21,783 bases of DNA, taken from NCBI GenBank assembly GCA_026390045.1, contig JAPLGR010000221.1, positions 1-21,783 on the forward strand. The letters run 5' to 3'. The notes under the pieces were generated by a model that was given only the letters and a program-made list of their open reading frames with translations, was not told the DNA's origin and ran no database searches. Positions 13,830 to 21,783 of the stretch are shown here, one piece after another. The stretch comes from Chloroflexota bacterium. GTDB lineage: Bacteria; Chloroflexota; Anaerolineae; Anaerolineales; E44-bin32. The translations under genes were made by a program, and so were the position numbers. Positions within the stretch are counted from its first letter, which is position 1. Every line of letters begins with the position of its first letter.

Positions 13830-15164
13830 ATGGAGCAAAATCCGCAGACCATCGGGTCCGAGCCCGGCCAGCCCAAGGAAGAAGGGGCGCCGGAGGTGCA
13901 TCCGATGGACGCACTCCTTGGTGGGGAGTCGCTAGACATGGAAACCCCCCGCCGGGGCGAAATCCGTCGTGGCACGATCGCCCGCATATCCGACGGGGAT
14001 GTCCTGGTGGACATCGGGGCGAAATCGGAGGGGATCATTCCGGCGCGTGAGCTTGAGCAGCTTCCGCCTGAGACGCGCGAGGCTCTGCAAGTGGGGTCGG
14101 AGATCAGCGTCTACGTCATCCGCGTCGGCGGAGGAGAGGACGGGCTGGTTCTCTCGTTGGCCCGGGCGGAAGAGGAGCAGGACTGGTCGGAAGCCGAGCG
14201 CCTGTTGGAAAGCCAGGACACGCTGAACGGAGAGGTGGCCGGCTACAACAAGGGAGGCCTGATCGTCAAGCTCGGCCACCTGCGCGGCTTCATCCCCGCC
14301 TCGCAGGTCAGCCTGTCGCGGCGCAGACGGTCGGAGGGCGAGACACCCGACAAGCGCTGGGGCAAGATGGTCGGCGAGCCGATCGTGGCCAAGGTGATTG
14401 AAGTCGATCGGAAACGCAACCGGCTGATCCTCTCGGAGCGTGCGGCGGCGCGCGAGGCGCGCAAGGTGCTCAAGGAGCACCTGATCACCGAGCTCCAGCC
14501 GGGCGAGATCCGCAGCGGTCACGTCATCAGCCTGGCCGACTTTGGCGCCTTCGTCGACATTGGCGGAGCGGACGGCCTGGTGCACCTGTCAGAGATCTCC
14601 TGGCGGAGGATCGCCCACCCGAAGGACGTGCTCAAGGTCGGGCAGGAAGTCCAGGTCAAGGTCCTCGGTGTGGATGCCGAGCGCAAGCGCATCAGCCTGT
14701 CGATGCGCGAGCTGGAACCGGATCCCTGGCAGACGATTGCCGAGCAGTTCAGGGAAGGACAGCTGGTGGAAGGCCAGATTACCAAGCTGACCAAGTTCGG
14801 GGCGTTCGCCAGCCTCAAGGGCATGGAGGCGTACGAGATCGAAGGCCTGATCCACATCTCGGAGCTCTCGGACCGCCGGGTCGAACACCCGCGCGAAGTG
14901 CTCGAGGAAGGCCAGGTTGTCTCGCTGCGCGTGATCAAGCTGGATCAGGAACGACGGCGGATCGGGCTGAGCCTGAAGCGCGTCGACTCGCCCGAGTATG
15001 CTGAGATGGACTGGCAGACGGCCATGCGTGATCGGAGCGACGAGGCACCTCGCCCGGCCCCGGAGGCCGTCGAGGACTTTGACGCAGATCTGGAAGCAGA
15101 GACCCCGCCGGAGGCGGCGGAGCCACCTGCTCCAACGGATGAGAATCCGCCGGCGGAGAAGTAA
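13830..15164 (+). CDS. rpsA: S1 RNA-binding domain protein, ribosomal protein S1-like (four S1 repeats)
   Basis: Binds single-stranded RNA, probably helping ribosomes engage mRNA. The 444-residue product has four S1 (OB-fold) repeats at about 43-112, 130-204, 223-293 and 310-383. The third and fourth are the most canonical (SLADFGAFVDIGGADGLVHLSEIS; TKFGAFASLKGMEAYEIEGLIHIS). The first two, more divergent, resemble the ribosome-docking repeats of S1. The tail (from about 395) is acidic and Pro/Glu-rich. ATG 13830 is preceded by GGAAAAGG; a TTG six bases earlier is less likely. E. coli S1 has six repeats, but four-repeat forms are known in other phyla. The strong promoter fits a highly expressed ribosome-associated protein. 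A clean terminator follows. Confidence 0.88.
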   Translation: MEQNPQTIGSEPGQPKEEGAPEVHPMDALLGGESLDMETPRRGEIRRGTIARISDGDVLVDIGAKSEGIIPARELEQLPPETREALQVGSEISVYVIRVGGGEDGLVLSLARAEEEQDWSEAERLLESQDTLNGEVAGYNKGGLIVKLGHLRGFIPASQVSLSRRRRSEGETPDKRWGKMVGEPIVAKVIEVDRKRNRLILSERAAAREARKVLKEHLITELQPGEIRSGHVISLADFGAFVDIGGADGLVHLSEISWRRIAHPKDVLKVGQEVQVKVLGVDAERKRISLSMRELEPDPWQTIAEQFREGQLVEGQITKLTKFGAFASLKGMEAYEIEGLIHISELSDRRVEHPREVLEEGQVVSLRVIKLDQERRRIGLSLKRVDSPEYAEMDWQTAMRDRSDEAPRPAPEAVEDFDADLEAETPPEAAEPPAPTDENPPAEK

Positions 15165-15171
15165 GCGCCGA

Positions 15172-15200
15172 GGCCGGGCCCTGGGGCCCGGCCCTCTTTT
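15172..15200 (+). terminator. Intrinsic terminator after the S1-domain gene
   Basis: GGCCGGGCC (15172-15180), loop CTGG, GGCCCGGCC (15185-15193), then CTCTTTTTC. The nine-pair all-GC stem with a real U-tract sits 7 nt after the stop codon. Confidence 0.9.
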
Positions 15201-15247
15201 TCCTACACAACGCTAACGTATCCGTCGGGCAATCGGCGGGCGTTGTT

Positions 15248-15256
15248 TGGTAGAAT
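15248..15256 (+). promoter_or_regulatory. Predicted extended -10 promoter of clpC
   Basis: TGG-TAGAAT (15248-15256) fits the extended -10 form TGn-TANAAT, with predicted start near 15263. The -35 region is poor. A wide inverted repeat ACAACGC (15207-15213) and GCGTTGT (15240-15246) flanks it upstream. No CtsR-type heptad repeat is seen. Confidence 0.5.
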
Positions 15257-15303
15257 GAGACAGGTTCGGGACGAATTGGCCGCCCGCAGAGGAGGGCCGT
15301 AAC

Positions 15304-17820
15304 GTGGCCGACAAGATGGAGCGTTTTACGCAGCGTGCCCGGCGCGTGCTGAGCCTGGCGCACGAAGAAGCGGAGCGCATGCACCACAACTACATCGGCA
15401 CGGAACACCTACTGCTCGGTCTGATGCGCGAGGAGGGCGGCGTGGCCGGCCGCGTGCTGCGCGAGCTGGGGCTGGACACCGCGCGGGTCAAGGAGATGGT
15501 GGAGCGGCTGACCGGCATCGGGAGGCAAGCCAGCCTCAACGTCGAGCTCTCGCCCGGGACGGAGCAGATTCTCCAGTACGCGATTGAAGAAGCGCGCCGC
15601 ATGGGCCATCACTACATTGGCACCGAGCATCTGCTGCTCGGGCTTGTTCGGCAGGGAGAGGGTGTCGGTCTTGAGGTCCTGCGCCGGCTGGGAATCGCCC
15701 CCGAGCAGGTCCGCCGGCAGACGCGCCGCGTGCTGCAGGAAAGCCCGGTCCAGCCCTCGCAGAATGAGGCGCTGGGTACCGCGTCCTCACGCTCGAAGGA
15801 CAAGGAGAAAGAGGCCAAGACGCCTCTGGTGGACCAGCTGGCGACTGACCTGACCGCGCTGGCTGAGGAGAACAAGCTCGATCCGGTGATCGGCCGCCAG
15901 ATGGAAATCGAGCGAGTGATCCAGATCTTGGCGCGGAGGACGAAGAACAATCCAGCGCTCATCGGCGAGCCGGGCGTTGGGAAGACGGCCATTGTGGAAG
16001 GCCTGGCGCAGCGGATTGTTGCCGGCGAGACGCCGGAGCCGCTGCTCGGCAAGCGCGTCCTCCAGCTCGACGTCGGGTCGCTGGTGGCGGGCACGATGTA
16101 CCGCGGCCAATTCGAGGAACGGTTGAAGCGCGTGATCGATGAGCTCAAGTCGGCGCATGCCATCCTGTTCATCGATGAGGTCCATATGCTGGTGGGCGCC
16201 GGTTCGGCGGGATCGTCGGTGGATGCCGCCAACATCCTCAAGCCGGCGCTGTCGCGCGGCGAGCTGCAGGTCATCGGCGCCACAACCCTGGACGAGTACC
16301 GCAAGCATATTGAGAGCGACGCCGCCCTCGAGCGGCGCTTCCAGCCAGTGACGGTGGAGGAACCGTCCGTCGAGGAGACGATTCAGATCCTGCACGGTGT
16401 GCGCAAACCGTACGAGGATCACCACAAGCTGATCATCACCGACGAAGCCCTCGAGGCGGCCGCGTTGCTATCATCGCGCTACGTCAGCGAACGCTTCCTG
16501 CCGGACAAGGCCATCGACCTGATCGATGAGACCTCGTCACGGGTTCGGATGTACAAGAGCCCGGCGGCCAAGACGATGCGCCAGACGCTGGACGAGCTAA
16601 AGGCCACGCGCAAGGCGCACACGCAGGCGGTAGAGGAATCGCGTATCGACGATGCACAGGAACTGATGAGGGGCCTGGCCGGCCTGGAGGACAAGCTCAA
16701 CCGGCTGCGCACCGTGTGGGAGCGGAGCGAGGACAGCCCGAAGGTGACGGCGGAAGACATCGCCGAGGTCGTTTCGATGTGGACCGGCATTCCTGTGACG
16801 CAGATCGCGCAGGAGGAATCGGTCCGCCTGCTGCTGATGGAGAAGGCGCTTCACGAACGCATCGTCGGGCAGGACGAGGCGATTGAGTTGATCTCGAAGG
16901 CCGTGCGCCGGGCGCGAGCGGGCCTCAAGGACCCCCGGCGGCCCATCGGCTCGTTCATGTTCCTCGGGCCGACCGGCGTCGGGAAGACCGAGCTCACCAA
17001 GGCGCTGGCGGAGTTCATCTTCGGCACCGAAGATGCGCTGGTGCAGATCGACATGTCCGAGTTCATGGAGCGGCACACCGTCAGCCGGCTGGTGGGTGCG
17101 CCTCCCGGGTACGTCGGCTATGAGGATGCCGGCCAGCTGACCGAAGCGCTGCGGCGGCGGCCGTACTCGATCGTTGTCTTCGATGAGGTCGAGAAGGCCC
17201 ATCCCGAGGCGCACAACATGCTGCTGCAGATCATGGAGGAAGGGCATCTCTCGGACGCTCGCGGGCGGAAGGTTGACTTCCGTAATGCGATCATCGTCAT
17301 GACCTCCAACGTCGGTGCCGAGGAGATTCGCAAGACCACGCAGCTGGGATTCGCTGTGCCGCGGGACGATGCCTCCGAGCAGCGGCTGGCCTATGACGAC
17401 ATGCGCAAGACGCTCACCGAAGCGCTGCGTAAGGTCTTCCGGCCGGAATTCCTCAACCGGGTGGATGCGACCGTTGTCTTCCACGCGCTGACCCGCGAGC
17501 AGATCGCCGAGATCGTCGACCTGGAGCTGGCCAAGGTGGGCCAGCGACTACGCGATCATGCCATCCAACTGCGGGCGTCGCCCGAGGCGCGTCAGCTTCT
17601 GGCGGATCTGGGGTATGACCCGGAGATGGGCGCGCGGCCGCTCAAGCGTGTCATCCAGAACAAGGTGGAAGACCGGCTGTCCGACGCCCTCCTCTCGGGT
17701 GAGTTCAAGCATGGGGACAGGGTGCTGGTGGACGCCGTCGACGGGGAAGTGGTCCTGCGCCTCGATGAGGTGGAGCCGGAGGGCGAGGCGCAAGCGGCGG
17801 TTTCGGGCAGCGACGCCTGA
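15304..17820 (+). CDS. clpC: ATP-dependent Clp protease ATP-binding subunit ClpC
   Basis: Hexameric unfoldase that feeds substrates to ClpP. The GTG start at 15304 is chosen because AGGAGGG (15291-15297) lies six bases before it; the ATG at 15316 would be too far away. The 838-residue product has two Clp_N repeats (about 5-70 and 82-145), each with HHNYIGTEHLLLGL-type motifs. D1 has Walker A GEPGVGKT at 221-228 and Walker B ILFIDEVHML. A short middle region (about 410-470) is far smaller than in ClpB. D2 has GPTGVGKT at 555-562 and VVFDEVEKAHPEAHN. The UVR-like part of the middle region is degenerate. The gene has its own promoter and a strong terminator. The mcsA, mcsB and ctsR genes of Firmicutes are not beside it. 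Confidence 0.97.
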   Translation: MADKMERFTQRARRVLSLAHEEAERMHHNYIGTEHLLLGLMREEGGVAGRVLRELGLDTARVKEMVERLTGIGRQASLNVELSPGTEQILQYAIEEARRMGHHYIGTEHLLLGLVRQGEGVGLEVLRRLGIAPEQVRRQTRRVLQESPVQPSQNEALGTASSRSKDKEKEAKTPLVDQLATDLTALAEENKLDPVIGRQMEIERVIQILARRTKNNPALIGEPGVGKTAIVEGLAQRIVAGETPEPLLGKRVLQLDVGSLVAGTMYRGQFEERLKRVIDELKSAHAILFIDEVHMLVGAGSAGSSVDAANILKPALSRGELQVIGATTLDEYRKHIESDAALERRFQPVTVEEPSVEETIQILHGVRKPYEDHHKLIITDEALEAAALLSSRYVSERFLPDKAIDLIDETSSRVRMYKSPAAKTMRQTLDELKATRKAHTQAVEESRIDDAQELMRGLAGLEDKLNRLRTVWERSEDSPKVTAEDIAEVVSMWTGIPVTQIAQEESVRLLLMEKALHERIVGQDEAIELISKAVRRARAGLKDPRRPIGSFMFLGPTGVGKTELTKALAEFIFGTEDALVQIDMSEFMERHTVSRLVGAPPGYVGYEDAGQLTEALRRRPYSIVVFDEVEKAHPEAHNMLLQIMEEGHLSDARGRKVDFRNAIIVMTSNVGAEEIRKTTQLGFAVPRDDASEQRLAYDDMRKTLTEALRKVFRPEFLNRVDATVVFHALTREQIAEIVDLELAKVGQRLRDHAIQLRASPEARQLLADLGYDPEMGARPLKRVIQNKVEDRLSDALLSGEFKHGDRVLVDAVDGEVVLRLDEVEPEGEAQAAVSGSDA

Positions 17821-17845
17821 CTCTGTCAGTTCCTGCCGCGTTGGC

Positions 17846-17880
17846 CATGGGCGACCCACCGGGTCGCCCATGCTTCTTGT
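17846..17880 (+). terminator. Intrinsic terminator of clpC
   Basis: CATGGGCGACCC (17846-17857), loop ACC, GGGTCGCCCATG (17861-17872): 12 perfect pairs (the innermost may open), followed by CTTCTTGTT. It lies 25 nt after the clpC stop. Confidence 0.85.
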
Positions 17881-17912
17881 TCCAGCAATGATGCACGGCG
17901 TTCCGCCCGTCC

Positions 17913-17918
17913 TATAAT
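17913..17918 (+). promoter_or_regulatory. -10 element before the lipoprotein-radA unit
   Basis: Perfect TATAAT at 17913-17918, with start predicted near 17925 and the ATG at 17944. It lies just downstream of the clpC terminator, so this unit appears to be transcribed separately from clpC. No good -35 is visible at 16-18 bp. Confidence 0.5.
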
Positions 17919-17943
17919 GGGACATGAGTGTGAGGGGATTGCG

Positions 17944-18444
17944 ATGCGTGTGCGTTTGCCATTGTTCGGCGTGCTGATCGCGGCGCTTGGAGCAGTTGTG
18001 ACCGCGTGCGCCTCAGCGACGCCTGTCCCGGCCGGGGCGGACACCGTGGCGGCTGAAGAGACGCTGTCATCATTCCTAAGCATGCTCTCCGCCGGCGACT
18101 ACGCGCAGGCCGCCGCACTGTATGCGGGGCCGCTGGATTCCTTGCAGGCCTGGAACCCCGAAATCGACGCGCAAGACGTCGGCGGGCTCATCGGCTATGG
18201 CTGCGAGTCTCGCCTGCTGCAATGTCTGTCGGTGCGTTCGATCGCCCTGGTCGAGACTCCGCCCGGCGAGGAGATGGTGTTCAGCGTCGAGTTCAGCCTC
18301 TCGGATGGGACGCTGTTCGTCCGCGGCCCGTGCTGCGGGGCGACGTCGACGGAGATGCCGGATCAGTCGACCTTCACCTTCCGAGTGCAACCGAAGGCGG
18401 GCGGGGGTTACGCCGTCCTCGACCTGCCGCCGTACGTCCCCTGA
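17944..18444 (+). CDS. Small predicted lipoprotein, function unknown
   Basis: The 166-residue product has a type II signal peptide: basic MRVR, a hydrophobic stretch, and lipobox VTAC with Cys22 as the lipidated residue. The mature part (about 35-165) begins with EETLSSFLSMLSAGDYAQAAALY, which resembles the first helices of NTF2/SnoaL-like or DUF4878-like fold proteins, followed by beta-rich sequence. It has further cysteines in CESRLLQC and a CC pair, so disulfides are possible outside the membrane. ATG 17944 follows GAGGGGA (17932-17938); the upstream in-frame ATG at 17917 overlaps the -10 box and is rejected. It lies 22 bp before radA and is probably co-transcribed with it. Fold assignment is tentative. 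Confidence 0.85.
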   Translation: MRVRLPLFGVLIAALGAVVTACASATPVPAGADTVAAEETLSSFLSMLSAGDYAQAAALYAGPLDSLQAWNPEIDAQDVGGLIGYGCESRLLQCLSVRSIALVETPPGEEMVFSVEFSLSDGTLFVRGPCCGATSTEMPDQSTFTFRVQPKAGGGYAVLDLPPYVP

Positions 18445-18466
18445 CGCTGGCCCGGGAGAATTCGAT

Positions 18467-19864
18467 ATGCCACCTCGCGTGCGAGTGCAGTATGTCTGCC
18501 AGCAGTGCGGCCGCACGGCGGCCAAGGAGCTGGGGCGCTGCCCACAATGTGGCGCGTGGAACAGCATGGTCGGGGAGTCCGTCGCCCCGGCCAAACCCCG
18601 CCGGGCGGCACCCGCCCGGGGAGGCGGACGCCCGCCGCAGAGGATGTCCGATATCGAGGGCGACGCTGAGGAGCGGCTGCCTCTCCCGATCGAGGAGTTC
18701 TCGCGGGTGCTGGGGGGCGGCATCGTGCCGGCCTCAGTGGTCCTGGTGGGAGGCGAACCGGGGATCGGAAAGTCCACGCTCCTGCTCCAGGTGGCGGTCG
18801 AGATGGCCCGCCACGGACCGGTGCTGTACGTCTCCGGAGAAGAGTCAGAGCGCCAGATCAAGGCCCGGGCACAGCGTCTGTTCGACGCGGAGAGGATCCC
18901 CGACGATCTCTTCCTGCTGAGCGAGACCGACCTGGAGGTGATCGTCGGGCACCTGGAAGCGCTTCAGCCTGTAGTGGCAGTGATCGACTCGATTCAGACG
19001 GTCTACCTCCCAGCGCTGGACTCGAGCGCCGGCTCCATCACGCAGGTAAGGGATTGCGCTGCACGCCTGCAGGCCGTGGCCAAGGCTGGCGGGGCGGCGA
19101 TCTTCCTCGTCGGGCATGTGACCAAAGAGGGTGCCATCGCCGGCCCTCGCGTGCTGGAGCACATCGTCGATACCGTACTCTACCTGGAAGGAGATCCCTT
19201 CCACGCTTACCGACTGCTCCGGTCGGTGAAGAACCGTTTCGGGGCGACCACCGAGGTCGGCGTGTTTGAGATGGGTGCAGCGGGGATGTCACAGGTGCCG
19301 AATCCCTCCGAGGCGTTCCTGGCCGAGCGGGTGGTGAACGCACCGGGTTCGGCCATCGCCGTAACGATGGAGGGCACGCGGCCTTTGCTGGTGGAGGTGC
19401 AGGGTCTGACGAGCCCGACGACCTTCGGCCACCCGCGTCGGACGGCTAACGGGGTGGATCCGAACCGACTCTTGCTGACCATGGCGGTGCTGACGCGTCG
19501 GGTGGGCATCAGGCTTGCAGAGCAAGATGCCTTTGTCAACGTGGTGGGCGGCCTGCAGGTGGAGGAACCAGCGGCAGACCTAGCCATCGCCGCCGCCGTT
19601 GCCTCGTCCTACTGGGATCGTCCGTTGCCGGCGGACCTGGTGCTGATCGGGGAGGTTGGGCTTTCGGGCGAGCTGCGAGCAGTCGGGCAGCTCCCGGCCC
19701 GACTCCGCGAGGCTTCCCGGCTGGGATTCCGCCGCGCGATCCTACCGCGCAGCCCGCGTGTGGACAACAGCGGCATTCCTGGCCTTCAAGTGATCGAAGC
19801 ACGCAGCGTGCGCGAGGCCCTGTCGCTTGCACTACCGCAGGGCGGTGCGACGACTGCAGAATGA
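18467..19864 (+). CDS. radA: DNA repair protein RadA (Sms)
   Basis: RecA-like ATPase that drives branch migration during recombination repair. The 465-residue product has an N-terminal zinc finger C11-x2-C14 with C25-x2-C28; Walker A GEPGIGKST at 96-104; Walker B VVAVIDSIQTV (169-179); the RadA-specific KNRFG motif at 255-259; and a C-terminal Lon-protease-like domain (about 285-455) that acts as a scaffold rather than a protease. ATG 18467 is preceded by GGGAGAA (18454-18460). Upstream extension of the frame to 18122 overlaps the lipoprotein gene and is not coding. All key motifs are intact. It sits in the usual neighbourhood of clpC. Confidence 0.97.
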   Translation: MPPRVRVQYVCQQCGRTAAKELGRCPQCGAWNSMVGESVAPAKPRRAAPARGGGRPPQRMSDIEGDAEERLPLPIEEFSRVLGGGIVPASVVLVGGEPGIGKSTLLLQVAVEMARHGPVLYVSGEESERQIKARAQRLFDAERIPDDLFLLSETDLEVIVGHLEALQPVVAVIDSIQTVYLPALDSSAGSITQVRDCAARLQAVAKAGGAAIFLVGHVTKEGAIAGPRVLEHIVDTVLYLEGDPFHAYRLLRSVKNRFGATTEVGVFEMGAAGMSQVPNPSEAFLAERVVNAPGSAIAVTMEGTRPLLVEVQGLTSPTTFGHPRRTANGVDPNRLLLTMAVLTRRVGIRLAEQDAFVNVVGGLQVEEPAADLAIAAAVASSYWDRPLPADLVLIGEVGLSGELRAVGQLPARLREASRLGFRRAILPRSPRVDNSGIPGLQVIEARSVREALSLALPQGGATTAE

Positions 19865-20357
19865 CTTCTGCGCTCAACGCCCGATTCCATCTGTTCCTTA
19901 GACTGCTCATCGGCGACTGAGCCTGGCCCGCGATTTAAGGTGGAGTGCATCCAAGCACGATTCTGGTGCGTGCGAAATGTTCTATGCCATATGTGGGCGT
20001 TCGTCGAGTGCAAGGAACGGATGTGGCGCGGTGCGCGCGCGTCGCCTGCGCTCCGCCCGGAAGCAGAGTGCACGCCAGGGTGTCCATGCGCGGAGTCATC
20101 GTTAACGTTGGGGCGTCTTAAAACATCGGTTGTTTTTAGGTTCGCGATGACCTTTGGTCTTGAACCGCGGGCGTGTCTTTGCTAGAATGCATTCGTCGCT
20201 CGACAAGATGATGGTGCGCTACAATCATTGTCGATCGATGCGGGAAGCCGTCTCCTCGACGGTGGGTCACCACGCAAGGCTATACAGGTTACTGCGGACC
20301 GGGCGGGCGGGGATGTCGCCCAAGGGGAATCTGCGTCCCGGTGCCAGGGAGAATCGC
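19865..20357. other. 493-bp intergenic region upstream of dnaA
   Basis: No supported gene. It holds a TA-rich patch in a GC-rich background (about 20115-20140, with TTAAAA and TGTTTTTA), the 8-bp palindrome CGTTAACG (20100-20107), the dnaA promoter and a long leader. In the leader are a small hairpin CCGTC/GACGG (20248-20262) and a G-rich run GGGCGGGCGGGG (20301-20312), which could pair with CGCCC or, with the later GGGG, form a G-quadruplex. Sites like this often carry oriC, but I found no TTATCCACA-type DnaA box on either strand, so origin function is unsupported. Confidence 0.5.
20160..20188 (+). promoter_or_regulatory. Promoter of dnaA
   Basis: TTGAAC (20160-20165), 17 bp, TAGAAT (20183-20188). 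Predicted transcription start is near 20195, giving an mRNA leader of about 160 nt before the ATG at 20358. Confidence 0.7.
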
Positions 20358-21701
20358 ATGAACGCGGAGCGACTGTGGCAGGCGGCCCTCGGACAACTCC
20401 AGATGGAATTGCCCCGGGCGACGTTTGACACCTGGGTTCGCGACGCGGAACTCCTGGCGTACGAGGATGGCACCTTCATTGTGGGCGTGCAGAACGCCTA
20501 TGCGCGCGACTGGCTGGAAGACCGGATGCTGTCGACTGTGAAGCGCGTCCTCACCGGGCTGTCGGGTCGGACGGTAGAGGTACGGTTTGTTGTCTGGCAG
20601 GGCGAGCCAACGGAAGATGAGCCGACGCCGGCGCTGACGGGGGAGCCCGCGCCGAAGCCCGTGGCCGTCTCGGCCGTGCACATCAACCCGCGCTACACGT
20701 TCGAAAGCTTCGTTGTGGGCCCGAGCAACCGCCTGGCGCATGCGGCCAGCATGGCAGTCGCTGAGAATCCCGCCCGCGCCTACAACCCGCTGTTCCTGTA
20801 CGGAGGCGTCGGTCTGGGAAAGACGCACCTCCTGCACGCCATGGGCAACGCGACCGCCGCACAGGGGCTCCAGGTCCTGTATGTCTCGTCGGAGGACTTC
20901 ACCAACGACCTGATCAACGCCATCCGCACCCACACCACCGAGGCCTTTCGGGAGCGGTACCGGCGGAGCGACGTCCTGCTGATCGACGACATTCAGTTCA
21001 TCGCCGGCAAGGAATCGACTCAGGAGGAGTTCTTCCATACCTTCAATGCCCTGCACGGGCAGGACAAGCAGCTGGTGATCTCCTCCGATCGGCCGCCGAA
21101 GGCGCTGGTCACGCTGGAGGAACGACTGCGGTCGCGATTCGAGTGGGGCCTGACGGCGGATATCCAGCCGCCTGATCTGGAGACACGCCTGGCCATCCTG
21201 CGCTCGAAGGCTGAACGTGCCGGCCGCAGTGTGGAGCCGCAGCACCTGGAACTGATCGCGCGACGCGTGCAGAGCAACATCCGCGAGCTGGAGGGCGCTC
21301 TCACCCGCGTCCTGGCCTACTCTGACCTGAGCGACCAGCCTCTCTCCGCGGAGCTGATCGAGATCGCGCTGGCCGACCTGTTGCCCAGGCCCGGAGCGCT
21401 GACCGCCGACCGAATCATCGCGGCTGTGGCGGAGCACTTCGACCTGGAGGAGTCGGTTCTCCTGGGTCGCGGTCGCTCGCGCGAGGTCGCCCTGCCGCGC
21501 CAGATCGCCATGTACCTGATCCGTGAAGAGACGCAGGCCTCCCTGCCGCGGATCGGCGAGGCCCTCGGCGGGCGCGACCACACCACGGTGATGTACGGCT
21601 GTGACAAGATCGGGGAACAACTCGAGACGGATGATGCCATGCGGCGCCAGGTGGCTGCCATTCGCGAGACGCTTTACAGCCGGGTGCGTCCTCCGGCGTG
21701 A
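20358..21701 (+). CDS. dnaA: Chromosomal replication initiator protein DnaA
   Basis: AAA+ protein that binds and unwinds the replication origin. ATG 20358 (MNAERLWQAALGQL) follows AGGGAGA and matches the standard start of domain I; the frame is open back to 20154 but that part is leader. Over 447 residues: domain I 1-80 (FDTWVRDAEL); a short Pro/Glu-rich domain II (about 82-108); domain III AAA+ with Walker A GGVGLGKT at 149-156, Walker B LLIDD at 207-211 and sensor ISSDRPP at 241-247; and domain IV with the DnaA signature GGRDHTTVMYG at 404-414. All landmarks are intact. A strong terminator follows. dnaN and gyrB, common downstream neighbours, cannot be seen because the window ends. Confidence 0.98.
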   Translation: MNAERLWQAALGQLQMELPRATFDTWVRDAELLAYEDGTFIVGVQNAYARDWLEDRMLSTVKRVLTGLSGRTVEVRFVVWQGEPTEDEPTPALTGEPAPKPVAVSAVHINPRYTFESFVVGPSNRLAHAASMAVAENPARAYNPLFLYGGVGLGKTHLLHAMGNATAAQGLQVLYVSSEDFTNDLINAIRTHTTEAFRERYRRSDVLLIDDIQFIAGKESTQEEFFHTFNALHGQDKQLVISSDRPPKALVTLEERLRSRFEWGLTADIQPPDLETRLAILRSKAERAGRSVEPQHLELIARRVQSNIRELEGALTRVLAYSDLSDQPLSAELIEIALADLLPRPGALTADRIIAAVAEHFDLEESVLLGRGRSREVALPRQIAMYLIREETQASLPRIGEALGGRDHTTVMYGCDKIGEQLETDDAMRRQVAAIRETLYSRVRPPA

Positions 21702-21738
21702 CGGTCTGCTGAGTCGACCAATAGCCCACGAACCGTTC

Positions 21739-21769
21739 CACGCGGCCCTTGAGGCCGCGTGATGTTTTC
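21739..21769 (+). terminator. Intrinsic terminator of dnaA
   Basis: CACGCGGCC (21739-21747), loop CTTGA, GGCCGCGTG (21753-21761), then ATGTTTTCT. Nine perfect pairs with a short U-tract, 37 nt after the stop. dnaA therefore looks monocistronic. Confidence 0.85.
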
Positions 21770-21783
21770 TGGGCCAAGGCCCC

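Noticed and set aside
15207..15246. ACAACGC/GCGTTGT inverted repeat as a clpC operator
   Set aside because: Seven-base arms 26 bp apart are expected by chance at this length. It does not match the CtsR heptad pattern.
18122..18466. N-terminal extension of the radA frame
   Set aside because: It overlaps the lipoprotein gene and has Arg/Ser-rich, non-conserved sequence. The real start at 18467 has a ribosome site and leads directly into the zinc finger.
19759..19767. TGTGGACAA, the complement of a TTGTCCACA-type DnaA box
   Set aside because: A single copy inside radA, encoding conserved residues (V-D-N). No cluster, so no evidence for an origin.
20154..20357. N-terminal extension of the dnaA frame
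   Set aside because: It begins upstream of the dnaA promoter. ATG 20358 has a ribosome site and matches the known domain I start.
20289..21620. 443-codon minus-strand open frame
   Set aside because: Antisense to dnaA. No domain is recognisable and dnaA is intact.
1..21783. tRNA, rRNA, CRISPR array, insertion sequence or phage genes
   Set aside because: No repeated direct-repeat array, transposase, integrase or cloverleaf with a TpsiC motif was found by eye in the intergenic regions.

Overview
The window is a GC-rich chromosomal segment, densely and mostly singly coded. Its content (ClpB, ClpC, a HtrA-like protease, a CbpA-like DnaJ, RadA, DnaA, GAF/PAS hybrid kinases, and a ChlI/ChlD-type fusion with a four-cysteine insert) and its protein style suggest a Chloroflexota bacterium, probably of the Anaerolineae group. 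That placement rests on gene content and protein character only. Promoters read as ordinary sigma70 type (TTGNNN, 17-18 bp, TANAAT), and several genes end in strong GC-rich hairpin terminators.

Layout. 1-2445 (-): clpB, cut off at its 3' end by the window edge. 2701-3102 (+): a divergent small heat-shock protein. 3166-4521 (+): a rhomboid protease followed 15 bp later by a single-pass coiled-coil membrane protein and a terminator. 6771-4632 (-): a dnaJ/cbpA-like co-chaperone followed by a secreted HtrA serine protease, probably one operon. 6903-10080 (+): two tandem signalling proteins with the same receiver-GAF front end. The first has lost its phospho-acceptor Asp; the second continues into PAS, HisKA and HATPase. 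10081-10428: an unusual non-coding stretch with three consecutive RNA hairpins, a 24-codon ORF behind a near-perfect Shine-Dalgarno, and a perfect CRP-type palindrome. 10429-11691 (+): a YprB-like RNase H-fold exonuclease with a TPR-like tail. 13662-11688 (-): an AAA+/VWA metal-chelatase-like gene broken by an apparent internal deletion of about 98 nt. 13830-15164 (+): a four-S1-domain RNA-binding protein. 15304-17820 (+): clpC. 17944-19864 (+): a small lipoprotein and radA. 20358-21701 (+): dnaA, behind a 493-bp intergenic region with a clear promoter and a long structured leader.

How the genes fit together. Much of the window concerns protein quality control: disaggregase, holdase, J-protein, periplasmic or extracytoplasmic protease, intramembrane protease and ClpC unfoldase. 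The clpC-radA proximity recalls the clpC-radA neighbourhood of Firmicutes, where stress proteolysis and recombination repair sit together. No CIRCE element is visible by eye at any heat-shock gene.

The features most deserving a second look are the structured leader, mini-ORF and CRP-like operator before the exonuclease, the pseudo-receiver protein paired with a hybrid kinase, the broken chelatase gene, and a 12-bp palindrome inside the S1-gene promoter spacer. No tRNA, rRNA, CRISPR array, insertion sequence or phage gene was recognised.
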